Shown here: positions 55,928-63,901 of the stretch, in pieces | Position numbering within the stretch: position 1 is the first letter of the stretch | Layout of the letters: every line of letters begins with the position of its first letter | The notes under the pieces: generated by a model | The model's input: the letters and a program-made list of their open reading frames with translations, nothing else | The model's database searches: none | What the model was told of the DNA's origin: nothing | Program-made: the position numbers and the translations under genes | Source: Phascolarctobacterium sp. ET69 | GTDB lineage: Bacteria > Bacillota > Negativicutes > Acidaminococcales > Acidaminococcaceae | Reading direction: 5' to 3' | NCBI RefSeq assembly: GCF_023336935.1 | Contig: NZ_JAMBLR010000001.1 | Location: forward strand, 62,001-126,000 | Length of the DNA stretch: 64,000 nt

Positions 55928-56661
55928 TGCACAGATTTTTTATTCCGCGCCCTTATGCGGAAAACATGATGATAGACGGCATTGACGCACGCCATATTTA
56001 CACCGTGCTTAAAATGAAGCCGGGCGAAAAGGTGCAGATTGTGAGCGACGACGGCGTAACCGCCCTTGCAGAAATCACTGAAACTGCGCCCGGGCAGACG
56101 CTTGTAAAATGCCTTGAAGTTATTGCCGAAAGCCATGAGCCTGCGGTAAAGATTACACTGGCGCAGGGGCTTGTAAAAGGCGAAAAGATGGATTTTATCA
56201 TTCAAAAGGCGGTGGAGCTCGGCGTAAGCCGCATTGTGCCTTTGGCAATGGAACATTCCGTTGTGCGTTATGACGGCGAGAAGGCTGCCAAAAAATGCCA
56301 GCGCTGGCAAAAAATCGCCGAAAGCGCAGCCAAGCAGAGCAAGCGCGACATTATTCCGCAAATTGCGGAGGTTGCAGCTATTGATAAACTGATGGCTGAA
56401 TGTGACTGCACAACTAAAATAATTGCTTACGAATGTGAGGACAGGCAGGGTCTTAAACAGGTTCTGCAAAGCAATTTAAAGACAGACAGCATATTAATTA
56501 TAATCGGCCCGGAAGGCGGCATCAGCGAAGCTGAGCTTGATAAAGCACGCAGCGGCGGAGCGGTGCCTGTGTCGCTTGGCAGGCGCATTTTGCGCGCCGA
56601 AACGGCCGGGCTTACAGCTTTAAGTGCCGTTTTATACGAATTTGACGAACTGGGAGGCTGA
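55927..56661 (+). CDS. rsmE: 16S rRNA (uracil1498-N3)-methyltransferase
   Basis: SPOUT-class methyltransferase acting on U1498 of 16S rRNA. The 244-aa product has the N-terminal PUA-like part (HRFFIPRPYAENMMIDGIDARHIYTVLKMKPGEKV), TLAQGLVKGEKMDFIIQKAVELGVSRIVPL, and the C-terminal knot (LIIIGPEGGISEAELDKA, SLGRRILRAETAGLTALSAVLYE). Coupled to prmA by an overlapping start and followed after 2 bases by mtaB. Confidence 0.97.
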   Translation: MHRFFIPRPYAENMMIDGIDARHIYTVLKMKPGEKVQIVSDDGVTALAEITETAPGQTLVKCLEVIAESHEPAVKITLAQGLVKGEKMDFIIQKAVELGVSRIVPLAMEHSVVRYDGEKAAKKCQRWQKIAESAAKQSKRDIIPQIAEVAAIDKLMAECDCTTKIIAYECEDRQGLKQVLQSNLKTDSILIIIGPEGGISEAELDKARSGGAVPVSLGRRILRAETAGLTALSAVLYEFDELGG

Positions 56662-56663
56662 AA

Positions 56664-57977
56664 ATGGCAAAAATTGCATTTTATACGCTTGGCTGCAAGG
56701 TTAACCAGGCCGATACGGCAAGCATGGAAAACCTGTTTTTGCGCAGCGGGCATCAGCTTGTCAGTTTCGATGGCGAAGCTGATGTATATATTATTAATAC
56801 CTGCGTTGTTACCAATACCGGGCAGCGCAAATCGCGCCAGACCATTCACCGCGCCATCCGCAAGAACCCCAATGCGCTGATTGTGGTTACCGGCTGCTAT
56901 CCGCAGACGGCGGCGGAAGAAGTAAAAGCTATTGCCGGTGTGGATATGATTATTGGCAACCAGGACCGCGCGCAGATTGTGCAGCTGGTGGAAGAACGCC
57001 TTGCGCACAGGCAGACCGATACGCTGGATGCCGTGCATAAATTAACTGCCAGCACTGCTTTTGAAGAAATGGCAGCAGGCGATATAACCGATAAAACGCG
57101 CGCCTTTTTAAAAATACAGGAAGGCTGCAACCAGTTCTGCACTTACTGCATTATTCCGTATGCACGCGGTCCGCTGCGTTCTCGCAGCCTTGAAAGCATC
57201 CGTACCGAAACGCAGCGCCTTATAAGCGCCGGGTTTAAGGAAATTGTGCTTATCGGCATTCACCTTGGCTGTTACGGCAAAGAAAACCCTGACGGCCCTA
57301 CTTTGTATGACGCAGTTAAAACCGTTCTTGATGTGCCGGGCGTGCAGCGCCTGCGCCTCGGTTCGCTGGAATCTGTGGAGGTAGAGCCGCGCCTTTTAAC
57401 GCTGATGCAGGAAGACGCACGTTTTTGCAGGCATTTGCACCTGCCTCTGCAATCGGGTTGCGATAAAGTTTTGCAGGCCATGCACAGGCCGTACACAACG
57501 GCTAAATTTAAAACGCTTCTGGCGGATATTAAAAACAGGGTGCCTGATATTGCCATAACTACGGATGTTATTGCAGGTTTTCCCGGCGAAACGGAAGCTG
57601 ATTTTGAAACAACCTGCAAATTTGCCGAAAGCTGCGGCTTCAGCAAAATGCATATTTTCCCGTTTTCGGCGCGCAAAGGCACGCCTGCCGAAAAATTTGC
57701 GGGCGCTGTAATGGAAGCCGTTAAAAAAGAACGCGCCGATATTTTGGGCAAAATTGACGAAACCATGCACAAAACTTTTTTGCAGGCCATGGTTGGACAA
57801 AATGCGGAAGTTTTGTTTGAGCAGCCTGCCGGTGAAGATTATTTTGAAGGCTTAACCGGCAACTATCAGCGCGTTTTTGTAAAAAGCGGCGGCCATAATC
57901 TGGGCGGCGAAATACTGCCTGTAAAAATAACGGCCTTTGACGGTGAAAAACTGTTTGGCGAAATTATAAAAGACTGA
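56664..57977 (+). CDS. mtaB: tRNA t6A37 methylthiotransferase MtaB
   Basis: Radical-SAM enzyme adding a methylthio group to t6A37 of tRNA. The 437-aa product has the N-terminal cluster domain (FYTLGCKVNQADTASM, NTCVVTNTGQRKSRQ, VTGCYPQ), the radical-SAM motif KIQEGCNQFCTYCIIPYARGPLRSR, HLPLQSGCDKVLQAMHRPY and a TRAM-like C-terminus. The start KIAFYTLGCKVNQ and overall form match MtaB/YqeV rather than MiaB or RimO. Third gene of prmA-rsmE-mtaB, a standard Firmicute order. Confidence 0.95.
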   Translation: MAKIAFYTLGCKVNQADTASMENLFLRSGHQLVSFDGEADVYIINTCVVTNTGQRKSRQTIHRAIRKNPNALIVVTGCYPQTAAEEVKAIAGVDMIIGNQDRAQIVQLVEERLAHRQTDTLDAVHKLTASTAFEEMAAGDITDKTRAFLKIQEGCNQFCTYCIIPYARGPLRSRSLESIRTETQRLISAGFKEIVLIGIHLGCYGKENPDGPTLYDAVKTVLDVPGVQRLRLGSLESVEVEPRLLTLMQEDARFCRHLHLPLQSGCDKVLQAMHRPYTTAKFKTLLADIKNRVPDIAITTDVIAGFPGETEADFETTCKFAESCGFSKMHIFPFSARKGTPAEKFAGAVMEAVKKERADILGKIDETMHKTFLQAMVGQNAEVLFEQPAGEDYFEGLTGNYQRVFVKSGGHNLGGEILPVKITAFDGEKLFGEIIKD

Positions 57978-58074
57978 AGAATTTAACATAATTTAAAAGG
58001 AATTTTATTATCTTTGGCGAATTTATAATAAGTTACCAATTAAATACAACCTTAAACAGCGAGGAGGTAAAAAT

Positions 58075-58410
58075 ATGAACGACTGCGTATTCTGCCGTAT
58101 TATTTCCGGAGAGATTCCTGCCGAAAGAGTATATGAAGACGATAAAATGATTGTTATCCGCGACGCCGCACCGGCTGCGCCCGTACACGTACTGATGATT
58201 CCGAAGGAACATACGGAAAACATTGTTGCGGCAGACCCGGAACTTGTTAAGTACATGCTGGGCAAAGTAAAAATGCTCAGCGAAAAACTCGGCGTAAGCA
58301 AAAAAGGCTTCCGCATTGTTGTTAACACCGGCGACGAAGGCGGACAAACCGTGCACCATCTGCATATCCATCTTTTGGGCGGTAAAATGCTCGGCTGGCC
58401 TCCGTGCTGA
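58075..58410 (+). CDS. HIT family protein (HinT-like)
   Basis: Histidine-triad nucleotide-binding protein (111 aa), typically a purine phosphoramidase. It begins DCVFCRIISGEIPAERVYEDD, and the triad HHLHIHLLGGKMLGWPP is intact. The CxxC pair near the start marks the zinc-type HIT subgroup. GAGGAGG precedes ATG 58075. It sits between mtaB and rpsU, the common Firmicute arrangement. Physiological substrate unknown. Confidence 0.95.
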   Translation: MNDCVFCRIISGEIPAERVYEDDKMIVIRDAAPAAPVHVLMIPKEHTENIVAADPELVKYMLGKVKMLSEKLGVSKKGFRIVVNTGDEGGQTVHHLHIHLLGGKMLGWPPC

Positions 58411-58439
58411 TTGACAAACTCCTTACAGTAATGTATAAT
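58411..58439 (+). promoter_or_regulatory. Consensus promoter of rpsU-yqeY
   Basis: TTGACA (58411-58416), 17 bases, TATAAT (58434-58439): a full consensus sigma-A promoter starting right at the stop of the HIT gene. Confidence 0.95.
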
Positions 58440-58528
58440 TAGACGGTGAGATTATATGCTTCGGAGTATTCTCAAAGCATATAAATTGTATATACACTTC
58501 CCTAAGTGTGTGGAGGGAGGGAGATCAG

Positions 58529-58705
58529 ATGGCAGAAATTAAAGTTGGCAAAAACGAAACTCTTGACAGCGCACTGCGCAGATTCAAAAGAGCTACCCAA
58601 AAAGCCGGCATCCTTTCTGAAGTAAGAAAACGCGAACACTATGAAAAACCGAGCGTTCAGCGCAAAAAGAAATCCGAAGCCGCAAGAAAACGTAAATCCA
58701 GATAA
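58529..58705 (+). CDS. rpsU: Ribosomal protein S21
   Basis: Small basic 30S protein near the mRNA exit/anti-Shine-Dalgarno region. The 58-aa product ([20 protein letters not shown], then a Lys/Arg-rich tail ending RKRKSR) is the standard S21. ATG 58529 follows GGAGGGAGG; an in-frame start at 58508 lies upstream of that site and is rejected. It has its own consensus promoter and a roughly 85-base leader, and is followed by yqeY. Confidence 0.98.
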   Translation: MAEIKVGKNETLDSALRRFKRATQKAGILSEVRKREHYEKPSVQRKKKSEAARKRKSR

Positions 58706-58720
58706 TGGGGGCGCGTGCAG

Positions 58721-59164
58721 ATGTCAATTAAAGATCAGCTGACAGAAGATATGAAGCAGGCCATGAAAGCCCACAACAAAGTGGCGCTGGAAACCATCCG
58801 CATGGCGCGTGCCAATATCAAAAATGTCGAGATCAATGACAAAAAAGAACTTACTGAAGACGAAGTAATTGCAGTTTTGATGAAAGAAGTTAAGATGCGT
58901 CAGGATTCTCTTGCTGAGTTTGAGAAAGCAGGACGCACCGATCTGATAGACCAGGCCAAAGCTGAGATTGAAGTGCTGCAAAAATATCTTCCGGCCGCAA
59001 TGGAAGATGACGAGCTGCAAAGCCTTGTTAAGGAAGTAATTGCCGAAACAGGAGCAGCCAGCATGAAGGACATGGGCAAGGTAATGCCTAAGGTTATTGC
59101 CAAAGCCGGTGGCCGTGCCGATGGCAAACGCATTAATGCCATGGTAAAACAACTTTTACAGTAA
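58721..59164 (+). CDS. yqeY: GatB/YqeY domain protein
   Basis: A 147-aa helical protein of the YqeY family, related to the tail domain of the GatB amidotransferase subunit; suspected tRNA-binding, function unproven. The pattern SIKDQLTEDMKQAMKAHNKVALETIRMARANIKN, QDSLAEFEKAGRTDLIDQAKAEIEVLQKYLP and MGKVMPKVIAKAGGRADGKRINAMVKQLL is diagnostic. ATG 58721 is nine bases after GGGGG; GTG 58715 is too close to it. Partner of rpsU, as in most Firmicutes. Confidence 0.95.
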   Translation: MSIKDQLTEDMKQAMKAHNKVALETIRMARANIKNVEINDKKELTEDEVIAVLMKEVKMRQDSLAEFEKAGRTDLIDQAKAEIEVLQKYLPAAMEDDELQSLVKEVIAETGAASMKDMGKVMPKVIAKAGGRADGKRINAMVKQLLQ

Positions 59165-59181
59165 GTATAAGCCAATGCTTA

Positions 59182-59258
59182 ATAACAGAGCTTGCAGACG
59201 CAGGCTCTGTTATTTTTTTGAAAAAAGGGGAATGGTGATTAATACCACTCCCCTTTTT
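59182..59258 (+). terminator. Two tandem terminators between yqeY and the CRISPR locus
   Basis: AACAGAGC/GCTCTGTT stem plus T-run (59182-59218), then a symmetric hairpin AAAAAGGGGA-GGTG/CCAC-TCCCCTTTTT (59222-59258) that works in both directions. They insulate the housekeeping operon from the minus-strand tracrRNA. Confidence 0.88.
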
Positions 59259-59310
59259 CATTTCATAAAAATGTCAATATTTATTTACTGTAAAAATAAA
59301 TTACGGTAAA

Positions 59311-59488
59311 ATATAAATAAGCCATTGCAAAGCAATGGCTTAAAGGCGGATTAACGGGATACCGCCGTACCCTACGGCATAAATAGCCTTATCTTAGAAC
59401 TATTGTTGGATATTGATAAACTTACAAGTTTGCAATAAATGGTTTTCTGTTGGATATTGATAAACCTACACAACAGTAATTCTAATTT
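59311..59488 (-). ncRNA. tracrRNA of the type II-C CRISPR system
   Basis: Read on the minus strand. The anti-repeat (59425-59391) is complementary to the array repeat: 22 bases match its 3' part exactly (59404-59425), and AGTTCTAA pairs with TTAGTACT. A tracr body of four hairpins follows: a nexus beginning AAGGCTATTTATGCC, CCGTA/TACGG, GGCGG/CCGCC, and the terminator AAGCCATTGC/GCAATGGCTT (59341-59319) with an A/T-rich tail. A consensus minus-strand promoter lies at 59523-59495, giving a start near 59488, so the primary transcript would also include a second anti-repeat-like segment (59469-59442). Confidence 0.88.
59442..59469. repeat. Degenerate CRISPR repeat copy inside the tracrRNA leader
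   Basis: GTTTT (59442-59446) joined to a 23-base segment (59447-59469) that differs from the array repeat by one base (CCTAC for CTTAC). Relative to the repeat it lacks the internal AGTACT. It lies 44 bases from the true anti-repeat and in the same orientation. Confidence 0.85.
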
Positions 59489-59494
59489 GTATTT

Positions 59495-59523
59495 ATTTTA
59501 ACATTGGTCAAGCTACGTGTCAA
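59495..59523 (-). promoter_or_regulatory. tracrRNA promoter
   Basis: On the minus strand TTGACA (59523-59518), 17 bases, TAAAAT (59500-59495). It is divergent from cas9; the plus-strand TATAAT strings at 59524-59534 next to the cas9 ribosome site abut its -35, so the two promoters may interfere. Confidence 0.8.
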
Positions 59524-59547
59524 TATAATATAATAAGGAGAATTGCT

Positions 59548-62500
59548 ATGGAAAGAAAATATGGGATAGGTTTGGATATTGGTATTGGTTCAGTTGGTTA
59601 TGCCGTTATTTCCAAAACAAATAATTTAGATGCGCGTATAGAAGATATAGGCGTAAGATTATTTAATTCCGGTGAAAATATCCGCCAAAAAGCAAGTAAT
59701 GCGCAGGAAAGACGGGAATATAGAAGTACACGCCGTTTGCTTCGCAGAAGAAAACACCGTAAAGAACGTATAAAAAAATTCTTTTTAAAAATAAAATTAA
59801 TGAATGAAGTACAATTGAAAGAATGGCAGGAACAAAATGGTAATCAAAATGTCCTGCAAACAAGAATAAAAGGTTTAAATGAAAAACTAACACCTGAAGA
59901 AATTTTGGATTGCATTATCCATATTTGTAACCGGCGTGGTTATCGTGAATTTTACGGTGACGATTCTAAAAAAGACAATGCCGATAAAGATGAACTGCAA
60001 AAAAATGAAGGCGGTTTGGCTAATTTTGATGAAATTTATCAATCCGGTGGGTATAAATCCGTTGCAGAAATGTTAATTAATGCCCCTGTTTTTAAAACAG
60101 AAACATCTTTTGCTGATTATCGCAACCATAAAAATGCAAAGCGTTATATTTTAATTAAAAGAGAATTTGTAAAAAAAGAACTGGAAGATATTTTAAATAA
60201 ACAAAGTGAATATTATCCGCAGCTTACAGCAAATAATATTAGAATTATTTGCGATGATATGGTCTTTGCTCAAAGAGATTTTGAAACAGGACCTGGCAAC
60301 GAAGACGATAAAACCAGAAGATTTATGGGCTTTATTGACAGTATTGGTCAGTGCATGTATTACAAAGATGAAAAAAGAGCTTATAGAAGTACTGTTATAG
60401 CTGATATTTATGCATTGGTAAATTGCTTGTCGCAGCTTTCGTTTGTAAATACGGAAACAGGGGAAATTTTATTACCTGAAAATGTTGCGAAAGAGATAAT
60501 TAATACTTCTCTTACAAATGCTTCAATAACAGAAAATGATATAAAAAATATTTTAAAACCATATAAATTAGAAATGCGTAAACCAGGTAAACTTGAAGTT
60601 AAAGTACCTGACACAACTAAAACATTAAAACTGTTGAAGGCAATTTTAACTAATGCTGGTTATAAATATGAAGAATTAATAAAAGAAAATCAGTTTGATG
60701 TTAACAATCCTTCAAAATTACATCAATTATGTTTATTGTTGTCCGAAAATATTACACCGGCACGCAGAATAAGAGCGTTAAAAGCAAAAGGATGGAACGA
60801 AAAATTACAGAAAGAAGTTATCCGCAAAAAATTTGGTGGTACAGCAAGCGTATGCGAAAAGTATATGATTGAAGCAATCGAAGCCTTTAAGCGTGGAGAA
60901 ACTTACGGTAATTTTCAGGCACGCATGCTGAAAGAAAGAGAAAATGCTTTGCCTGATATAGAAAAACAAAAATATCTTGCACCGTTTGATAAAAAAGTTG
61001 ACGAAGAACTTGTAAAGAACGCAGTTATTTTTAAAGCTGTAAATGAAACACGTAAAATTTTAAATGAGCTTATTAGAAAGTATGGTTCGCCTGAATATAT
61101 TAATATAGAGGTTGCCAATGATTTGGGACGCAGTTTTAAAGAACGTGCTAAAATTATCAAACGTATTAATGATAACAAAAAAGAAAAAGATAAAATTGCA
61201 AATAAGTTAATTGAACTCGGCCTGCGTAAAGAAGGAGAAGTAAAGCCTTTCGATATTGAAAGATACCGTTTATGGGAAGAACAGGAAGGCAAAGATTTAT
61301 ATACGGGTGATGTCATTCCTATAGAAAAAATATTAAGCGGTATTTATGATGTTGACCATATAGTGCCTTTTTCTCTTATTTTAGATGATACTTTACAAAA
61401 TAAAGCGCTGGTTAATTTAGGCGTTAACAGGCAGCAAAAAGGGCAGCAGGTACCTTTGGGCTATTTAAGCAGTGCGGACAAAGAGGATTATTTAAAACGG
61501 GTTAATACTTTATTTAAGAAAAAGAAGATAAGCATTAAAAAATATAAATATTTAACCTTATCTAATTTATATGGCAACAGAGATTTGCTTTCAGAATGGA
61601 AATCCAGAAACATTAACGATACAAGGTATATTACAAGGTTTTTGGTAAATTATTTATCTGCTAATTTGTTGTTTAGCAGTGGTAAGGCAAAAAATGTGTT
61701 TGGTGTAAAAGGCATAATAACTTCAAGAATGAGAAGGTTATGGCTTAATAAAAAAACATGGGGTGATGAGCAGAAAAACAGGGATAATAATTTACATCAC
61801 GCAGCAGACGCTATAGTAATTGCAAATTTAACACCTGCATATCTTGAGATTGCCAGTGATAAAATTAAGCTTGACCGAATTTATAAAGATTATCATAAGC
61901 GTATAAGCGAAGAGTATTTAACTTATTTAGGTAAAGCAGTCAATAAAATGGTTAAATATTACGGCTTTAATAAAGAATATGCCGAAAAGCTTTTGGCAAC
62001 ACCAAACAGCCGTGTACCTGCTATGATAAGAAATATAGCAGATGAAACTGATATACGTTTGTGGGACAACAGTCTTGAATGTTATAAGGATGTAAGTGAA
62101 GAACAGTTTTATAAAAATTTAAAGGCTTTTTATAAAGATGATGCAGTTTTTGCCGATACTATAAAACCGGTACTTGTTTCGTACAAGCAAAACAAAAAAT
62201 ATCAGGGTAAAGTAACAAAAGATAATCCACTGAGGAAAAACGAAACAGATGGTGCTTATATCAAAAAAATTGACAGTTTTGGAAATGCCAATATTTTGGA
62301 CACAAAAGAATATTATTGTGCAGAACTGTATAAAAATAATAAAAATCAAACTATTTTACGGGGAATAAGATATGTTGATTTGAAAAAGAAAAATAAAAAA
62401 TTACATCTTATAACTCCTTATCCGGAAGATTATCAGAAACATATTATGTATTTATTTGCTAATGATTATATTAAAATAATTGATAATGTTGGAGGCATTA

Positions 62501-62700
62501 AATTTAGCGGTTATTACAGAAGCATAAAAAGTGCTAAAGCAAATAGAATTTATTGCAAAAATAATAATAACAATTTAATTGAAGATAAAACAATTTCTAA
62601 AAAAGATATTATAAAAAAATATTACGTTGATATACTTGGTAAAATTGGCGGTGAAATTAAATGTTCCGTACCGTTTTTATCACTAAAGGACAATATTTAA
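59548..62700 (+). CDS. cas9: CRISPR-associated endonuclease Cas9, type II-C
   Basis: RNA-guided double-strand DNA endonuclease, 1050 aa, the compact size of subtype II-C. RuvC-I has Asp10 in GIGLDIGIGSVGYAV, and the arginine-rich bridge helix follows (RREYRSTRRLLRRRKHRKERIKKFF). RuvC-II has Glu521 (INIEVANDLGRS). HNH has His604, Asn618 and Asn627 (VDHIVPFSLILDDTLQNKAL ... NRQQKG). RuvC-III has His751 and Asp754 (HHAADAIVIANL). All catalytic residues are present, so it should be active. The C-terminal PAM-interacting domain (after about residue 850) is not one I can assign a PAM to. AAGGAG precedes ATG 59548. G+C is visibly lower than in the housekeeping genes. Confidence 0.97.
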   Translation: MERKYGIGLDIGIGSVGYAVISKTNNLDARIEDIGVRLFNSGENIRQKASNAQERREYRSTRRLLRRRKHRKERIKKFFLKIKLMNEVQLKEWQEQNGNQNVLQTRIKGLNEKLTPEEILDCIIHICNRRGYREFYGDDSKKDNADKDELQKNEGGLANFDEIYQSGGYKSVAEMLINAPVFKTETSFADYRNHKNAKRYILIKREFVKKELEDILNKQSEYYPQLTANNIRIICDDMVFAQRDFETGPGNEDDKTRRFMGFIDSIGQCMYYKDEKRAYRSTVIADIYALVNCLSQLSFVNTETGEILLPENVAKEIINTSLTNASITENDIKNILKPYKLEMRKPGKLEVKVPDTTKTLKLLKAILTNAGYKYEELIKENQFDVNNPSKLHQLCLLLSENITPARRIRALKAKGWNEKLQKEVIRKKFGGTASVCEKYMIEAIEAFKRGETYGNFQARMLKERENALPDIEKQKYLAPFDKKVDEELVKNAVIFKAVNETRKILNELIRKYGSPEYINIEVANDLGRSFKERAKIIKRINDNKKEKDKIANKLIELGLRKEGEVKPFDIERYRLWEEQEGKDLYTGDVIPIEKILSGIYDVDHIVPFSLILDDTLQNKALVNLGVNRQQKGQQVPLGYLSSADKEDYLKRVNTLFKKKKISIKKYKYLTLSNLYGNRDLLSEWKSRNINDTRYITRFLVNYLSANLLFSSGKAKNVFGVKGIITSRMRRLWLNKKTWGDEQKNRDNNLHHAADAIVIANLTPAYLEIASDKIKLDRIYKDYHKRISEEYLTYLGKAVNKMVKYYGFNKEYAEKLLATPNSRVPAMIRNIADETDIRLWDNSLECYKDVSEEQFYKNLKAFYKDDAVFADTIKPVLVSYKQNKKYQGKVTKDNPLRKNETDGAYIKKIDSFGNANILDTKEYYCAELYKNNKNQTILRGIRYVDLKKKNKKLHLITPYPEDYQKHIMYLFANDYIKIIDNVGGIKFSGYYRSIKSAKANRIYCKNNNNNLIEDKTISKKDIIKKYYVDILGKIGGEIKCSVPFLSLKDNI

Positions 62701-63557
62701 CGGTTAAAGATGAGTGGCTGCTTATTAATTATGGAGATACTGTTAAAAAAGTTCCTTTAAGTGATATTAAAAATCTTTTCATAGATAATGTGTATATTAA
62801 TATATCGGCGTATGCCTTGCAAAAACTGGCAAAGTATGGCATTAATGCCATACTTTGCGATGATACACATTTGCCGTGTTCTAACCTTTTGCCAATAAAT
62901 ACGCATTATAAGCCTTATGGTGTATTAAAAAAGCAAATTGCTTTAACGGATGCATTTAAAAATTTACTGTGGCAGCGTATTGTTAAGGCAAAAATTATAA
63001 ATCAGGGTACAGCGTTAAAAATGAGTGGTACAGGCACAAAGGTTTGCGAGCGTATGCAGCAATTAGCACAAGAAGTATTAAGCGGTGATACAGGTAACCG
63101 TGAGGGCATTGCTGCCAAAATGTTTTTTAGAAATTTTTATGGTTGTGATTTTATTAGGTTTGAAAACGACATAATCAATATAGCGCTTAATTATGGTTAT
63201 GCGGTTATCCGTTCATCTGTGGCGCGCTCGCTGTGTGCTTATGGTTATAATTGTGCTTTGGGTATACATCATATTAGTGAAACCAATCCATTTAATCTTG
63301 CGGATGATTTAATGGAACCTTTACGTCCGTTAGCGGATATATGGGTTTGGCAAAATAATGAGGATTTAGTTGATACTTTGACAAAAAATAATAAAATAGG
63401 GCTTGCCAATATTATAAACGGAGATATAGCATGCGGTAATAAAATAATGAAAGTACATAATGCGGTTGATAAATATATAGCAAGTTTAACGACAGCCATT
63501 GATAATGCTGATGTTAATAAACTGATAATACCAATAATAGGAGAAAAATTTGTATAA
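62661..63557 (+). CDS. cas1: CRISPR adaptation endonuclease Cas1 (type II)
   Basis: Integrase of spacer acquisition (298 aa). The N-terminal beta-sandwich begins FRTVFITKGQYLTVKDEWLLI and has LCDDTHLPCSNLLPINTHYK. The catalytic helical domain has the Glu in GNREGIAAKMFFRNFYG, then RSSVARSLCAYGYNCALGIHHISETNPFNLADDLMEPLRPLAD with the catalytic His and acidic residue. It overlaps the 3' end of cas9 by 40 bases in another frame, and cas2 by 8 bases, so the three are one transcription unit. Type II assignment rests on the Cas9 context. Confidence 0.96.
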   Translation: MFRTVFITKGQYLTVKDEWLLINYGDTVKKVPLSDIKNLFIDNVYINISAYALQKLAKYGINAILCDDTHLPCSNLLPINTHYKPYGVLKKQIALTDAFKNLLWQRIVKAKIINQGTALKMSGTGTKVCERMQQLAQEVLSGDTGNREGIAAKMFFRNFYGCDFIRFENDIINIALNYGYAVIRSSVARSLCAYGYNCALGIHHISETNPFNLADDLMEPLRPLADIWVWQNNEDLVDTLTKNNKIGLANIINGDIACGNKIMKVHNAVDKYIASLTTAIDNADVNKLIIPIIGEKFV

Positions 63558-63873
63558 TAGGTTTATGCGTATTATAGTAATGTTTGATTTACCAACCGCA
63601 ACTACAGAAGATAAAAGAGAATATCTGCATTTCCGTACAGGTTTAATAAAACTTGGGTTTGATATGCTGCAATTTTCTGTTTACAGCAGGATAACGCGCA
63701 ATAACGATGATGCCAGAAAATATATAAACAAAGTTAAAGCAATTTTGCCGCCAGTAGGCTCGGTGCGTGTATTGCAGGTTACAGAAAAACAGTATGCCGG
63801 TATGATTATTATGCTTGGTGAAAAAACACCGACGGAAAATCTTTTAACAACTGAAGATTTAATTGAATTGTAA
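63550..63873 (+). CDS. cas2: CRISPR adaptation protein Cas2
   Basis: Structural partner of Cas1 in the integration complex (107 aa). The ferredoxin-like start NRFMRIIVMFDLPTATTEDKREYLHFRTGLIKLGF has the family Asp in MFDLP, and the C-terminal part VRVLQVTEKQYAGMIIMLG is typical of type II Cas2. Start TTG 63550 lies six bases after AGGAG and matches the extended N-terminus of type II Cas2s; ATG 63565 is an alternative. Only 28 bases separate its stop from the first repeat. No csn2 or cas4 is seen, consistent with II-C. Confidence 0.94.
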   Translation: MYNRFMRIIVMFDLPTATTEDKREYLHFRTGLIKLGFDMLQFSVYSRITRNNDDARKYINKVKAILPPVGSVRVLQVTEKQYAGMIIMLGEKTPTENLLTTEDLIEL

Positions 63874-63901
63874 CCTGATAGTGGTGTAAAATAAAGTTAA
63901 G
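63863..63901 (+). promoter_or_regulatory. Putative CRISPR array promoter and short leader
   Basis: TTGAAT (63863-63868, inside the end of cas2), 18 bases, TAAAAT (63887-63892). Transcription would start at about the first repeat. The A+T-rich sequence 63874-63901 is all that separates cas2 from the array, so any leader function overlaps cas2. Confidence 0.5.

Noticed and set aside
59391-59469. Small second CRISPR array upstream of cas9
   Set aside because: The two repeat-like copies are truncated or degenerate, 44 bases apart, and one is clearly the tracrRNA anti-repeat adjoining the tracr hairpins.
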